Positions 6,682 to 15,046 of a stretch of 64,000 nucleotides of DNA are shown here, piece by piece. Positions within the stretch are counted from its first letter, which is position 1. Each line of letters opens with the position of its first letter. The DNA is from Diaminobutyricibacter sp. McL0608 (GTDB taxonomy: Bacteria > Actinomycetota > Actinomycetes > Actinomycetales > Microbacteriaceae), in contig NZ_CP154826.1 in assembly GCF_039613825.1 (NCBI RefSeq), positions 2,294,001-2,358,000 on the forward strand. Direction: 5' to 3'. Both the position numbers and the translations under genes were made by a program. The notes under the pieces are model-generated. The model was not told the origin of the DNA. It searched no databases and saw only the letters and a program-made list of their open reading frames with translations.

Positions 6682-8202
6682 TCAGTGCGCGATGGCCGGC
6701 TCGGGAGCTGCGGTGGCAGCGGGTGCAGCTGCGCCCTGTTGCACGACCGCAGTGCTGCGGCGCCGGAACACCAGGGACGCGATGACCGCGCCGATGGCGA
6801 AGAACAGCGCACCCCAGAGGTAGGCGACCGAGTAGCTGTGCACCGCGGCATCCGTGACGACCGACGGGGTCGGCGGCAGATGTGACGCCACGTAGTCGGC
6901 GGCGGCCGTCGCCGCGAGCGTGTTCAGCAGCGCGGTTCCGAGAGAGCCGCCGACCTGCTGGCTCGTGTTGACCGTGGCCGACGCGACACCGGCGAAGGAG
7001 CGGTCGACACCGAGAGTGGCGGTCTGGATCGACGCCGGCATGATCGAGCCCATCGCGAAGCCCAGGATGAGCAGCGGTGGCAGGATGTCCGCGGCGTAGG
7101 TGCTGTGCTGGTCGAGGTGCGTGAGGTAGAGCATCCCGATCGCCCCCAGGGTCATGCCGAACGGGACCATCACTTTGGGCCCGAACCTCGGCAGGAAGAG
7201 GTTCGTCGACAGCTGCGCCGACACCACGAGCATCCCGATCATCGGCAGGAAGCCGAGCCCGGTCTGGATGGGCGAGTAGTGCAGCGTCTCTTGCATGTAG
7301 TAGGTAACGAAAAGGAAGATCCCGAACATACCTGCACCGGCGATGAGCACCGAGATGAAGGCCGCTCCGCGGTTGCGGTTGAGCACGATCGCCAGGGGCA
7401 GCAGCGGGTGCTTGGCACGGAGCTGCCAGAGCACGAATCCGACGAGCAGCACGACAGCCGCGGCGAGGAAGCCCCAGGTGAGAGGCGAATCCCAGCCGTC
7501 GGTCTCGGCGTTCGAGAACCCGTAGACGAGGCTGAACAGCGCGCCGGAGACGAGCACCGTTCCAGGGATGTCGAGCTTCGGCCGCGGACCGGTGCGCTGG
7601 ACGCTCGTCACGAACAGGATGGCCCCGACGATCGCGACCATGGCGATGACGACGTTGATGTAGAGACTCCAGCGCCAGCTGAAGTACTCCGTCAGGACCC
7701 CGCCGAGCAGGAGGCCGATGGCACCGCCCGCACCCGCGATCGCCCCGAAGACACCGAACGCGCGAGCGCGTTCCTTGGGGATGGTGAAGGTCGTCGTCAG
7801 CACGGCCAGCGCGGTCGGCGCGAGCAGCGCCCCGAACGCCCCCTGGAGCGCTCGGGCGCCGACGAGCAGGCCGAACGTGTTGGCGGCGCCACCCAGCGCG
7901 GACGCGCCGGCGAAGCCGATGAGGCCGATGATGAACGTCCTCTTGCGGCCGATGAGGTCGGAGAGGCGGCCGCCGAGCAGCAGGAGGCTGCCGAAAGCAA
8001 GAGAGTAGGCCGTGATGATCCACTGGCGTTCGGCGTTCGTGAAGCCGAGGTCGGCCTGGGCGGACGGAAGCGCGATGTTGACGACGGTCGAGTCGAGGAC
8101 GACCATGAGCTGGGCCAGCCCGACAGTGGCGAGAGTCCACCAGTGTCGTGCGGTCGTCGGCGTGTGCGCGACGGTTGGAATCGAGGATGTTGTGGGTGGC
8201 AT
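6682..8202 (-). CDS. MFS transporter, DHA2 (EmrB/QacA) type drug exporter
   Basis: A 506-residue membrane protein with the 14-helix DHA2 signature: VVLDSTVVNIALPSAQADLG in TM1, GGRLSDLIGRKRTF between TM2 and TM3, and ARALQGAFGALLAPTALAVL in TM4. It is expected to export drugs or toxic metabolites by proton antiport. I chose ATG 8202 rather than GTG 8211, because a TATAGT -10 box (8215-8210) overlaps the GTG and ends 7 nt before the ATG, which fits a leaderless transcript. It diverges from a TetR gene, and a 28-bp inverted repeat covers that -10 box. Confidence 0.92.
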   Translation of the reverse strand: MPPTTSSIPTVAHTPTTARHWWTLATVGLAQLMVVLDSTVVNIALPSAQADLGFTNAERQWIITAYSLAFGSLLLLGGRLSDLIGRKRTFIIGLIGFAGASALGGAANTFGLLVGARALQGAFGALLAPTALAVLTTTFTIPKERARAFGVFGAIAGAGGAIGLLLGGVLTEYFSWRWSLYINVVIAMVAIVGAILFVTSVQRTGPRPKLDIPGTVLVSGALFSLVYGFSNAETDGWDSPLTWGFLAAAVVLLVGFVLWQLRAKHPLLPLAIVLNRNRGAAFISVLIAGAGMFGIFLFVTYYMQETLHYSPIQTGLGFLPMIGMLVVSAQLSTNLFLPRFGPKVMVPFGMTLGAIGMLYLTHLDQHSTYAADILPPLLILGFAMGSIMPASIQTATLGVDRSFAGVASATVNTSQQVGGSLGTALLNTLAATAAADYVASHLPPTPSVVTDAAVHSYSVAYLWGALFFAIGAVIASLVFRRRSTAVVQQGAAAPAATAAPEPAIAH

Positions 8203-8209
8203 GAGACCC

Positions 8210-8240
8210 ACTATATCCGGAACTCGGCAGTTTCGGATAT
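8210..8240. promoter_or_regulatory. TetR operator overlapping the -10 box of the MFS gene
   Basis: Eleven-bp arms ATATCCGGAAC (8213-8223) and GTTTCGGATAT (8230-8240) have one mismatch and a 6-bp spacer. The left arm overlaps the minus-strand -10 box TATAGT (8215-8210) of the transporter. AT-rich sequence with TATGAT at 8259-8264 may be the -10 box for the divergent TetR gene. Confidence 0.72.
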
Positions 8241-8303
8241 TAACAGTTCCTTAAATGTTATGATTTATGAAGAACCGCACAGACACAAAGGGAGATAGCC
8301 GCA

Positions 8304-8942
8304 ATGACGCAGCTCGACCTGACCCAGAACGAGACGGCCGAACCGTCGAAACTCGGGCGCAAACGCGACCACACCCGCGACCCCGAGATCCTCGAGGCAG
8401 CCCTCGACGTCCTCGCCGAGACCGGCTACGACGGCATGACCATCGAGATGGTGGCCAACCGCGCCAAGGCGGGCAAGGCCACTCTCTACCGCCGGTGGGC
8501 CTCCAAAGGCGAACTCGTCGTCGACGCCGTCGCCTGCATGAAGACCGCCGACCTCGATCTGGACCACCTTCCAGACACAGGAACACTCCGTGGGGACATG
8601 CTCGCGATGGTCAAGCCGCACTCGATGCAGGACGGCGAGAAGAAGCTCCAGGTGATGGCCGGCCTGATGTCGATGCTGTCACGGACCCCCGAACTCGCCG
8701 ATGCCGTGAACGCGGCGATCGTTGAGCCCCGGGCGAAAGCCAACCGCGTCTTCCTGCGCCGCGCAATGGAGCGGGGCGAGATCTCCCCCGACGCCGATAT
8801 CGACGCCCTCTCGCTGCTCACCCCGTCGATGGCGGCCTATCGCTCACTCATCCAGCGCAAGCCGGTCGACCGGGCCTTCCTCGTCTCGCTGATCGACGGT
8901 GTCCTGCTCCCGGCCGTCGGGCTCACTCCCCCGAAACCCTGA
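8304..8942 (+). CDS. TetR/AcrR family transcriptional regulator
   Basis: A 212-residue regulator. The helix-turn-helix lies at about residues 30-65 (ALDVLAETGYDGMTIEMVAN, then KATLYRRWASKGELV), typical of TetR proteins that repress a neighbouring efflux pump. The C-terminal half matches the common TetR_C pattern (LLTPSMAAYRSLIQRKPVDR). AAGGGAG precedes the ATG. It diverges from the DHA2 exporter at 6682-8202, with the operator candidate at 8213-8240, so local repression of the pump and of itself is likely. Confidence 0.93.
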   Translation: MTQLDLTQNETAEPSKLGRKRDHTRDPEILEAALDVLAETGYDGMTIEMVANRAKAGKATLYRRWASKGELVVDAVACMKTADLDLDHLPDTGTLRGDMLAMVKPHSMQDGEKKLQVMAGLMSMLSRTPELADAVNAAIVEPRAKANRVFLRRAMERGEISPDADIDALSLLTPSMAAYRSLIQRKPVDRAFLVSLIDGVLLPAVGLTPPKP

Positions 8943-9149
8943 CCGCGCGGGCTACGGCTCTGGCCGCGCGGGCTCATGGTCAACCGCGCATCCGCGGAAT
9001 ATCCTGAGAGTCTGAACAGCCGTCCGGCCCGGAACCGCGCCCCAACTATCGGGAGATCTTCGACAATCCCCTAGAACTTTGTCAGGACCTGTGCGTACGC
9101 TTCGAGGTCCGTCGGTGTGTGTGCCGGGCTGAGGAATGGGGTGGATGGC

Positions 9150-9797
9150 ATGGCGACAGGTTCGCAGAACGTCCCACGGGCCTCGCGCGCACCCCTGCGG
9201 GTGGGGATGATCTCGCGCAAGCGGCTCGAACGGCTCGCGCGTCAGGACGCCGCGACAGCTGCGCCTCCCGTGCAGTACGACGGCGATACGGAGCCCTCGA
9301 CGCCGACGGTCCAGGCCATCCAGGCGCACGCGAACGGCTACTCACGCCGCGAAGAGCAGCGCTTCCATGCACGTGTCAGCGCGGAGCTGACGGAGTATCG
9401 GATGCTCATCCGGTCGCTCGACGACGACATCGCCGCCTACGAGACGAAGACCGACGAACTGGCACCACCCGACCGGGAGGCGATCGCCGAAGGCCGTGGA
9501 CCGACCTTCGAAGAGCTGCGGCGCCTGGAGCGCAGGATCAGCAGGGGCCGGAGGCGCGTCGACGAACTCAGGGCGGTCATCCAGGCCCGCTTCACGGCTG
9601 CCCGACTGCGGGCCAACCGGTACTACGACCACTCGGACGAGAAGATCGCCATCTACTGGGGTGCCTACCGGCGCTCCGGCACCCACGATCGTCCAGTCGA
9701 CCGCGCTCCGGTGCTGCGGCGCTCGGACTGGCTGACGAGCAAAGAGCAGACCAAGCTCCTCGAACTCTGGCAAGGGGGAACCGATGCCCAGACGTGA
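9150..9797 (+). CDS. Hypothetical charged helical protein, first gene of a four-gene module
   Basis: A 215-residue soluble protein rich in Arg, Glu and Asp. Residues about 60-160 are predicted helical and probably coiled coil (EEQRFHARVSAELTEYRMLI and FEELRRLERRISRGRRRVDE). The C-terminus carries RANRYYDHSDEKIAIYWGAY and a Trp-containing tail. I do not recognise a domain. ATG 9150 is chosen over GTG 9117 because GGTGGA precedes it. The 207 bp upstream hold no gene. Its end overlaps the next gene by 14 bp. Confidence 0.75.
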   Translation: MATGSQNVPRASRAPLRVGMISRKRLERLARQDAATAAPPVQYDGDTEPSTPTVQAIQAHANGYSRREEQRFHARVSAELTEYRMLIRSLDDDIAAYETKTDELAPPDREAIAEGRGPTFEELRRLERRISRGRRRVDELRAVIQARFTAARLRANRYYDHSDEKIAIYWGAYRRSGTHDRPVDRAPVLRRSDWLTSKEQTKLLELWQGGTDAQT

Positions 9798-10140
9798 CCG
9801 GCCGGTGGCCGACTACGACGTTCCCAAGACGGGACGCATCCGCCGACGCCTCTTCTGGCGCCTCCGACGGATGCGCGACGCCGTCGACGTGGAGACCCTG
9901 GAGGTCTTCGAACACGAGCTGTCCGCCTTCGAGCGGGCGGGAGTCGCCGAGATCGACCGTCAGCGCACACGCAATGTCGCGACGTGCGCCGAGCGGGTCT
10001 CCGACGCGCAGAAACGCGAAGAGCTGATCCGCGCCGCGATCGTGCGAACCGACGACCAGATCAAGCGTGCCGACCTCGCGGTCGAACGCCTCGACGCCAA
10101 GCTCCTCGGGCGCGACCCCGAGCTGCACAATTACGCGTGA
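9784..10140 (+). CDS. Hypothetical small coiled-coil protein
   Basis: A 118-residue protein that overlaps the preceding gene by 14 bp, so it is co-translated. The N-terminus is strongly basic (GRIRRRLFWRLRRMRDAVDV), followed by a long helix with heptad-like spacing (ETLEVFEHELSAFERAGVAE to TDDQIKRADLAVERLDAKLL). There is no membrane segment. It shares the charged helical style of its neighbour and may form a complex with it. Function not known. Confidence 0.72.
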   Translation: MPRRDRPVADYDVPKTGRIRRRLFWRLRRMRDAVDVETLEVFEHELSAFERAGVAEIDRQRTRNVATCAERVSDAQKREELIRAAIVRTDDQIKRADLAVERLDAKLLGRDPELHNYA

Positions 10141-10159
10141 TCGGCTGAAGGAGAACACC

Positions 10160-11044
10160 ATGGCCAGGGACATCGTCTCGAAACCGCCGCGCATCCGCTC
10201 GCGCATCGGTCACATCTCGCCGCTCGCGCACGTGCTCGTCTACCTGCTGCTGCTCGGCATGATCACCGTCGACTACATCCTGCTCGCGCAGGCGCTCACG
10301 CTGCTTCTGCGCAACGACAGCCAGTACGGCTCGATCGGGTTGCAGATGTACGTGATCACCCTGGGCATCTCGCTCGCCGTGGTCGCACTTCCGCACGTCG
10401 TCGCCATCCTGATGCGGCGGATCCAGGCCGGCGTCATGTCGCGCCGCTGGTCGATCCTGGTCATCGGGCTCTCGCTCATCTGGGTCGCCGTGCTCGCGGC
10501 GATCACGATCGCGCGGATCAAGGCGGGCATCGACGCCCAGAACGCCGGTGGCCTCACCGGCCTCGTCGGCGGCACGACCCCCTCCGGCCCGACCGGCTTC
10601 TCCTGGTCCGCGCCCGACACGATCATGGCCTTCCTCATGCTCGGCGTGCTCGTCACCTCGGGCGCGGTCAGCTTCATCGTCGCCTGGCTCACGACCCGTC
10701 CGCTGCTCAGCGCCGCAGAGAAGGCTCACGCCCACGCCGACAAGCTCCGTCTGTACCGCGACCAGCTCCTGGGCGAAGCGGTGCAGGCCCGCGAGACCAC
10801 GCAGCAGACGCTCCGCCTCGACCACGAGGACGCAGTCCGCTACACCGGCGCGCGAATCACATTCGCAGCGCGAGTCGACCTGCTCCGCGCCCAGCTCGCG
10901 ACCCGGCTTGCGCAGCACGAGCGCGACCCCGAGAGCACCAGCCAGATCATCCGCGAGCTTCGCGCCCGGCGGATGCCGGACCTTCCCGCCCCCGAGACGC
11001 CCGAGGTCGCGCCCAGCGTGCAGCCGTCGCAGCTGACCGACTGA
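10160..11044 (+). CDS. Four-TM membrane protein with cytoplasmic helical tail
   Basis: A 294-residue protein starting at ATG 10160 behind GAAGGAG. Four hydrophobic segments are visible at about residues 24-49 (VLVYLLLLGMITVDYILLAQ), 60-84, 96-118 and 152-176. A Gly/Pro/Ser-rich loop lies between TM3 and TM4. After TM4 comes a roughly 90-residue charged helical tail (AEKAHAHADKLRLYRDQLLG and onward) and a Pro-rich end. It looks like the membrane anchor of the module, with the two soluble coiled-coil proteins as possible partners. No known family recognised. Confidence 0.75.
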   Translation: MARDIVSKPPRIRSRIGHISPLAHVLVYLLLLGMITVDYILLAQALTLLLRNDSQYGSIGLQMYVITLGISLAVVALPHVVAILMRRIQAGVMSRRWSILVIGLSLIWVAVLAAITIARIKAGIDAQNAGGLTGLVGGTTPSGPTGFSWSAPDTIMAFLMLGVLVTSGAVSFIVAWLTTRPLLSAAEKAHAHADKLRLYRDQLLGEAVQARETTQQTLRLDHEDAVRYTGARITFAARVDLLRAQLATRLAQHERDPESTSQIIRELRARRMPDLPAPETPEVAPSVQPSQLTD

Positions 11045-11098
11045 ACGAACCAGCCCGGACTAGCCCCCACGGCGCATCCGGCCCGAAAGGACTCACCA

Positions 11099-12289
11099 AT
11101 GATCATCCGTCGATACGCCAGAGCCGGCCTCGCCATCGCCGCCGTCCTCGCGATCGGCGGCGGTCTGACCTCGTGCGCCTCGGCGACGGCTGCCGGCGCG
11201 GCATGTGACCAGTCCCAGAAACGCAACATGGGCGTCGTCGCAGGCAGCACGGCGAACGCGCCCGCGACGAGCCTCGCGTCGTCTGCGGTCGAGCAGCTCT
11301 CGGCAGTGAGCAAGAGCAACGGCAGTGTGACCGTGGTCGTCCCGTCCGGCACACCGCAGGTGATGGGGACCACCCTGGTCGGCTCGACGGCGCAGGATGC
11401 GATCGTCTGCCAGAACGACCAGCGCAACAAACTGAACCAGATCACGTCATACATCAACGGGTTGAAAGCCACTGCACCGCAGGTCGACTTCCTCGGGTCC
11501 ATCGACCGGGCGGCCCGCAACCTCGGATCGAAGCCGATGGGGGTGCTCGTGATCGGAAGTGGTCTTCAGACGACCGATCCTCTCGATTTCGCGAGCAGCG
11601 GCGTGCTCTACGCCGACCCCGCCCAGGTCGTCAGCGACCTGAAATCGCGCAACCTCCTGCCGAGCGACCTGAACGGCGTCACCGTCTACTGGTCCGGGAT
11701 GGGCGATGTCGCCGGTGCGCAGGCGCCGCTGACCATCCCCGCGCGCAGCAACCTCATCGCGATCTGGACCGCGATCATCAAGGCGGCGGGCGGCACACTG
11801 TCCCTGCTCCCGGAGCCGGCGTCGGGAACCGCCGTCTCCGGTCTTCCGGCGGTCTCGACCGTGCCGATCGAGGCGGTGCAGACGAAGACCGACTGGACGC
11901 ATCCGATCGTCATCCGCAACAGCGACCTGCTGTTCGTGAAGGACACCGCGACGTTCGCCGACCAGGCGAAGGCACAGGGTGTCCTCGCGCAGTTGGTGCC
12001 CTCGATCGAGCAGAACGGCCAGCTGGTGACCATCACCGGGACTGCGTCGAAAGACCAGGCCACCAGCAACACGGCAGACCTCGCGCTGTCACATCAGCGA
12101 GCGGCTGCGGTGAAGGCCGCGCTCGTGCAACTGGGCGTTCCGGCATCGCTGCTCCAGACCGCGGGCGTCGGTCACGACTGGTGCGGCTGGAAGAGCGAGA
12201 CGGATGCAGGTGGCGCGTACTCCGACGCCCTCGCCGAACAGAACCGCTCGGTCATCCTCACCTCCCCCGGAGTCGGCCTCTGCAGCTGA
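11099..12289 (+). CDS. OmpA-family lipoprotein, last gene of the module
   Basis: A 396-residue exported protein. A basic start and hydrophobic stretch lead to the lipobox LTSC with Cys26, so it is probably lipid-anchored on the outer face of the membrane. Residues about 55-250 form an alpha/beta domain (VTVVVPSGTPQVMG, PMGVLVIGSGLQTTDPLDF, NGVTVYWSGMGDVAG). Residues about 290-396 form an OmpA-like peptidoglycan-binding domain (GQLVTITGTASKDQATSNTA, LALSHQRAAAVKAAL, TAGVGHDW). It lies 54 bp after the membrane protein on the same strand. The set suggests a complex linking membrane and cell wall; its task is unknown. Confidence 0.82.
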   Translation: MIIRRYARAGLAIAAVLAIGGGLTSCASATAAGAACDQSQKRNMGVVAGSTANAPATSLASSAVEQLSAVSKSNGSVTVVVPSGTPQVMGTTLVGSTAQDAIVCQNDQRNKLNQITSYINGLKATAPQVDFLGSIDRAARNLGSKPMGVLVIGSGLQTTDPLDFASSGVLYADPAQVVSDLKSRNLLPSDLNGVTVYWSGMGDVAGAQAPLTIPARSNLIAIWTAIIKAAGGTLSLLPEPASGTAVSGLPAVSTVPIEAVQTKTDWTHPIVIRNSDLLFVKDTATFADQAKAQGVLAQLVPSIEQNGQLVTITGTASKDQATSNTADLALSHQRAAAVKAALVQLGVPASLLQTAGVGHDWCGWKSETDAGGAYSDALAEQNRSVILTSPGVGLCS

Positions 12290-12302
12290 GCGCGCCGCTC
12301 GG

Positions 12303-13763
12303 TCAGGTCCGCGCGATGACGTACTCTCGGGGGTCGAACCGGCGCACGACGCGGCGGAACGACGCCGCCCTCCGCGGCCACAGCACCGTGTTGCGCCCGC
12401 TACCGGCATCGAGGAAGAAGTTCGTGCATCCGCTCGACCACACGCCGTCGCTCAGGTCGCGGCCCAGCGACCGGTAGTACGCCGCGACCGACTCGGGTCG
12501 CGCATCCACCACCGCATCGCCGCGGATTCGGCGCAGGGCGTCGATCGCATAGCCTATCTCGGCTTCGATCATGTAGATCGCGCTGTTGTGCGAGAGCGCG
12601 ACGTTCGGGCCGTGCAGGAAGAAAAGGTTCGGGAACCCGGGGACAGCCGCGCCGCGCAGAGCGAACATCCCGTCGTCCCAGGCGTCCGCGAGCGTCGTGC
12701 CGTGCACGCCGACGATGTGCTCCGCGATCCTCGGCCGCGTGGCCTCGAACCCGGTGGCGAAGACGAGCACGTCGAGAGCGTGCCGCGCGCCGTCTGCGGT
12801 GACCACCCCATCCGGTGTGATGCGTTCGATGCGTTCGGTCACGTAGTCCACGTTCGGCTGCTGGATGGCCGGGTAGAAGTCGTCGGAGACCAGCACGCGT
12901 TTGCAGCCGACCCGGTAGTCGGGGCGCAAGCGCTCACGCAGTGCACGATCGGTGACCTGCGAACGCATGTGCCTGGTGGCGATGGCCTCGATCGCAGCCC
13001 CGAGCCGCGGGCGTGAGAACCCGAACCACCGGCTGTCGTACACGGCGAAGGTGAATGCCCGGCTGGCGCGCTGCAGGGCAGGGACGACCGCGAACAGGCG
13101 CCGCCGCGCGTTGGAGGTCGGCTTGTCACGGCGCGGGATGATCCACGGTGGCGTCCGCTGGAACACGGTCAGTCGAGCGACGGTCGGCTGCAGCGCGGGC
13201 ACGATCTGGATGGCGGACGCGCCGGTTCCGATGACGCCGACGCGTTTGCCACCCAGCTCCACCGAGTGGTCCCACTGCGACGAGTGGAAGCTCTGTCCCG
13301 CGAAGGTCTCGAGTCCGTCGATCGCCGGGACGTGGGGGTCGACCAGTTGTCCATGCCCCGACAGCAGCACGCGGCAGGTCACTGTGCCGCCCGACGTGAC
13401 GACCGTCCATCGACCGGCCCGGGCATCCCACGCCGCATCCTGCACGTCGCAGCCGAAACGGATGCGCTCACGTAGTCCCGGCCGACTCGCAACCCGCTTC
13501 AGGTAGTCGAAGATCTCCTGCTGCCCGCCGTACACCGAACTCCACGACGGGTTCGGCGCGAACGAGAAGGAGTAGAGGTCGCTCGGGATGTCACAGGCAG
13601 CACCAGGGTAGGTGTTGTCACGCCAGGTTCCACCCACTTCGTGCGCCCGTTCGAGCAGGACGAAGTCGGTGAAGCCGTTCTCGAGGAGCTGCCAGGCGGC
13701 CCCGATGCCGGCGATACCGGCGCCGATGACCGCGATGTCGACGGTGTCGTCGATGTCGTCCAT
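12303..13763 (-). CDS. Flavin-containing / Baeyer-Villiger type monooxygenase
   Basis: A 486-residue FAD and NADPH enzyme. The FAD site is VIGAGIAGIGAAW near the N-terminus and the NADPH site VGVIGTGASAIQIV near residue 175. Between them FAGQSFHSSQW matches the BVMO fingerprint FxGxxxHxxxW. A late ATG motif (VLVFATGFEA) is present. Such enzymes insert oxygen next to ketones or oxidise soft nucleophiles; the substrate here is unknown. It lies 16 bp after the frameshifted hydrolase-LuxR gene on the same strand and is likely in its operon. It ends 13 bp from the convergent OmpA gene. Confidence 0.9.
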   Translation of the reverse strand: MDDIDDTVDIAVIGAGIAGIGAAWQLLENGFTDFVLLERAHEVGGTWRDNTYPGAACDIPSDLYSFSFAPNPSWSSVYGGQQEIFDYLKRVASRPGLRERIRFGCDVQDAAWDARAGRWTVVTSGGTVTCRVLLSGHGQLVDPHVPAIDGLETFAGQSFHSSQWDHSVELGGKRVGVIGTGASAIQIVPALQPTVARLTVFQRTPPWIIPRRDKPTSNARRRLFAVVPALQRASRAFTFAVYDSRWFGFSRPRLGAAIEAIATRHMRSQVTDRALRERLRPDYRVGCKRVLVSDDFYPAIQQPNVDYVTERIERITPDGVVTADGARHALDVLVFATGFEATRPRIAEHIVGVHGTTLADAWDDGMFALRGAAVPGFPNLFFLHGPNVALSHNSAIYMIEAEIGYAIDALRRIRGDAVVDARPESVAAYYRSLGRDLSDGVWSSGCTNFFLDAGSGRNTVLWPRRAASFRRVVRRFDPREYVIART

Positions 13764-13779
13764 CGCCCGGGTCCTCTCG

Positions 13780-14866
13780 TCACGAGCCCGCGCCGTCGGG
13801 AACGAGGGCTGAGTACCAGGCGGCGATCTGCGAGCGGGAACGAAAACCCATGCGCGCGCAGATCCGCTCGATGTGCGACTCGGCGGAACGCTCGGTGATG
13901 GTGAGCCTGGCCGCGATCTCGCGGTTCGTCATGCCATCGGCGACGAGTGCGGCGACCTCCCTCTGGCGCGGGGTCAGGGTCGGCAGTGCGTGGCCGCGAA
14001 GGGCGCCCAGGCCGAGGGAGCGCCGCACCTCGCGGGCGAGCGCGTCGACGTCCCCGACATAGGGCAGGTGTGCGCGGCCGGGAAGCGGGACGAGGCGTGC
14101 GCCGGGAATCAGCTCGGCCGCGGCCCGCCCCTGCGCGAACGGGACCGCGCGATCGTGCTCGCGATGGAGGACCGTCGTCGGCACCCGGACCGAGCGGAGC
14201 GCCTCGGACACGTCCACCTCATAGGAGAGGGCGAGGAGGTCGCGGGCCGTCGAAGCGGATGCGGATGCACGCTGGTAGCGAGCGAACATGGCGCGCGTCC
14301 GCGCGTCCACGCCGGGCGCGAAGATGTCGGCGAGCACATCCGACCCGAGACCCCAGTTCGCTGCGACCAGACCCAGCACGTGCTCCTGGATGTCAGGGGT
14401 CGCGAGAGCGGCTCCATCCGCCCACGCGCCGTACAGAGTGAGGTGGGACACGGCATCCGGATGCTCTGCTGCCCAGAGCACCGCGATGGCGGCCCCGAGG
14501 GAGGCGCCGAAGAGATCGAAGCGTTCGGCTCCGACCGCGTCGACGACGGCGTCGAGCCGCGAGGGCCAACGTGGTCGAGTAGGCGCCGTGAAGGGGGCCG
14601 GACAGGCCGCATCCCGGAAGGTCGTACCGCACGACGGTGCGGTCGTGCGCGAGGGCTTCGTAGAATCCCCGCTCCGTCGGCGTCGACCAGCCCAGGTCGA
14701 GGTGGCTGACCCAGCCGGGCACGCAGACGAGAAGGGGGCCGGCCCCGCTTGCGGCGTAGGCGACCCTGGTGCCGTCGCGAAGAGTGGTCTCGGCGATCCG
14801 CTGTTCCACGGGCCACACTCTACTCAGGGCGGGTGCGGACGGTGCAATGAGTTCTGCGGTGTTCAT
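13780..14866 (-). pseudogene. Alpha/beta hydrolase-LuxR HTH regulator, disrupted by an apparent 1-bp frameshift
   Basis: Two adjoining minus-strand frames make up one gene. The first (start 14866) encodes MNTAELIAPSAP and a hydrolase N-terminus with PLLVCVPGWVSHLDLGW and RTVVRYDLPGCGLSG, then turns into Arg-rich nonsense. The second resumes with LDAVVDAVGAERFDLFGASL (nucleophile elbow GASLG) and continues through HREHDRAVPF and GRAHLPYVG to a LuxR helix-turn-helix (LTPRQREVAALVADGMTNRE, RSAESHIERI). Removing one base from the GGG at 14563-14565 (CCC on the coding strand) restores a continuous reading frame. It diverges from the alkyl sulfatase at 15047 and may regulate it and the downstream monooxygenase. 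A consensus error is as likely as a true mutation. Confidence 0.8.
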
Positions 14867-15046
14867 GCGTCAAGCGTGCGCGCCGGGGTGCGCGGACACA
14901 GCGTGGAAACCACGGCACTCTCGTTCGCTCGGGGGTCTCAGCCGCGAGTGCGGCACCGGAGTCGACCGGGCACACGCACCGTTGTCCCGGACTTCGCGAT
15001 ACGGAATAGTCGGAAATGCAAGTGAACCGGACGAAGGGGTACGTCA

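Noticed and set aside
6050-8140. Long open frame (696 codons) opposite DUF6325 and the MFS gene
   Set aside because: Arg/His-rich composition, overlap with well-supported genes on both sides, and a high-GC shadow frame pattern.
9150-12289. Idea that the four-gene module is a Zorya-type defence system (membrane protein plus OmpA-like protein)
   Set aside because: The membrane protein shows no MotA/TolQ signature, the OmpA protein is a lipoprotein without a MotB-like TM, and no helicase or nuclease gene accompanies it.
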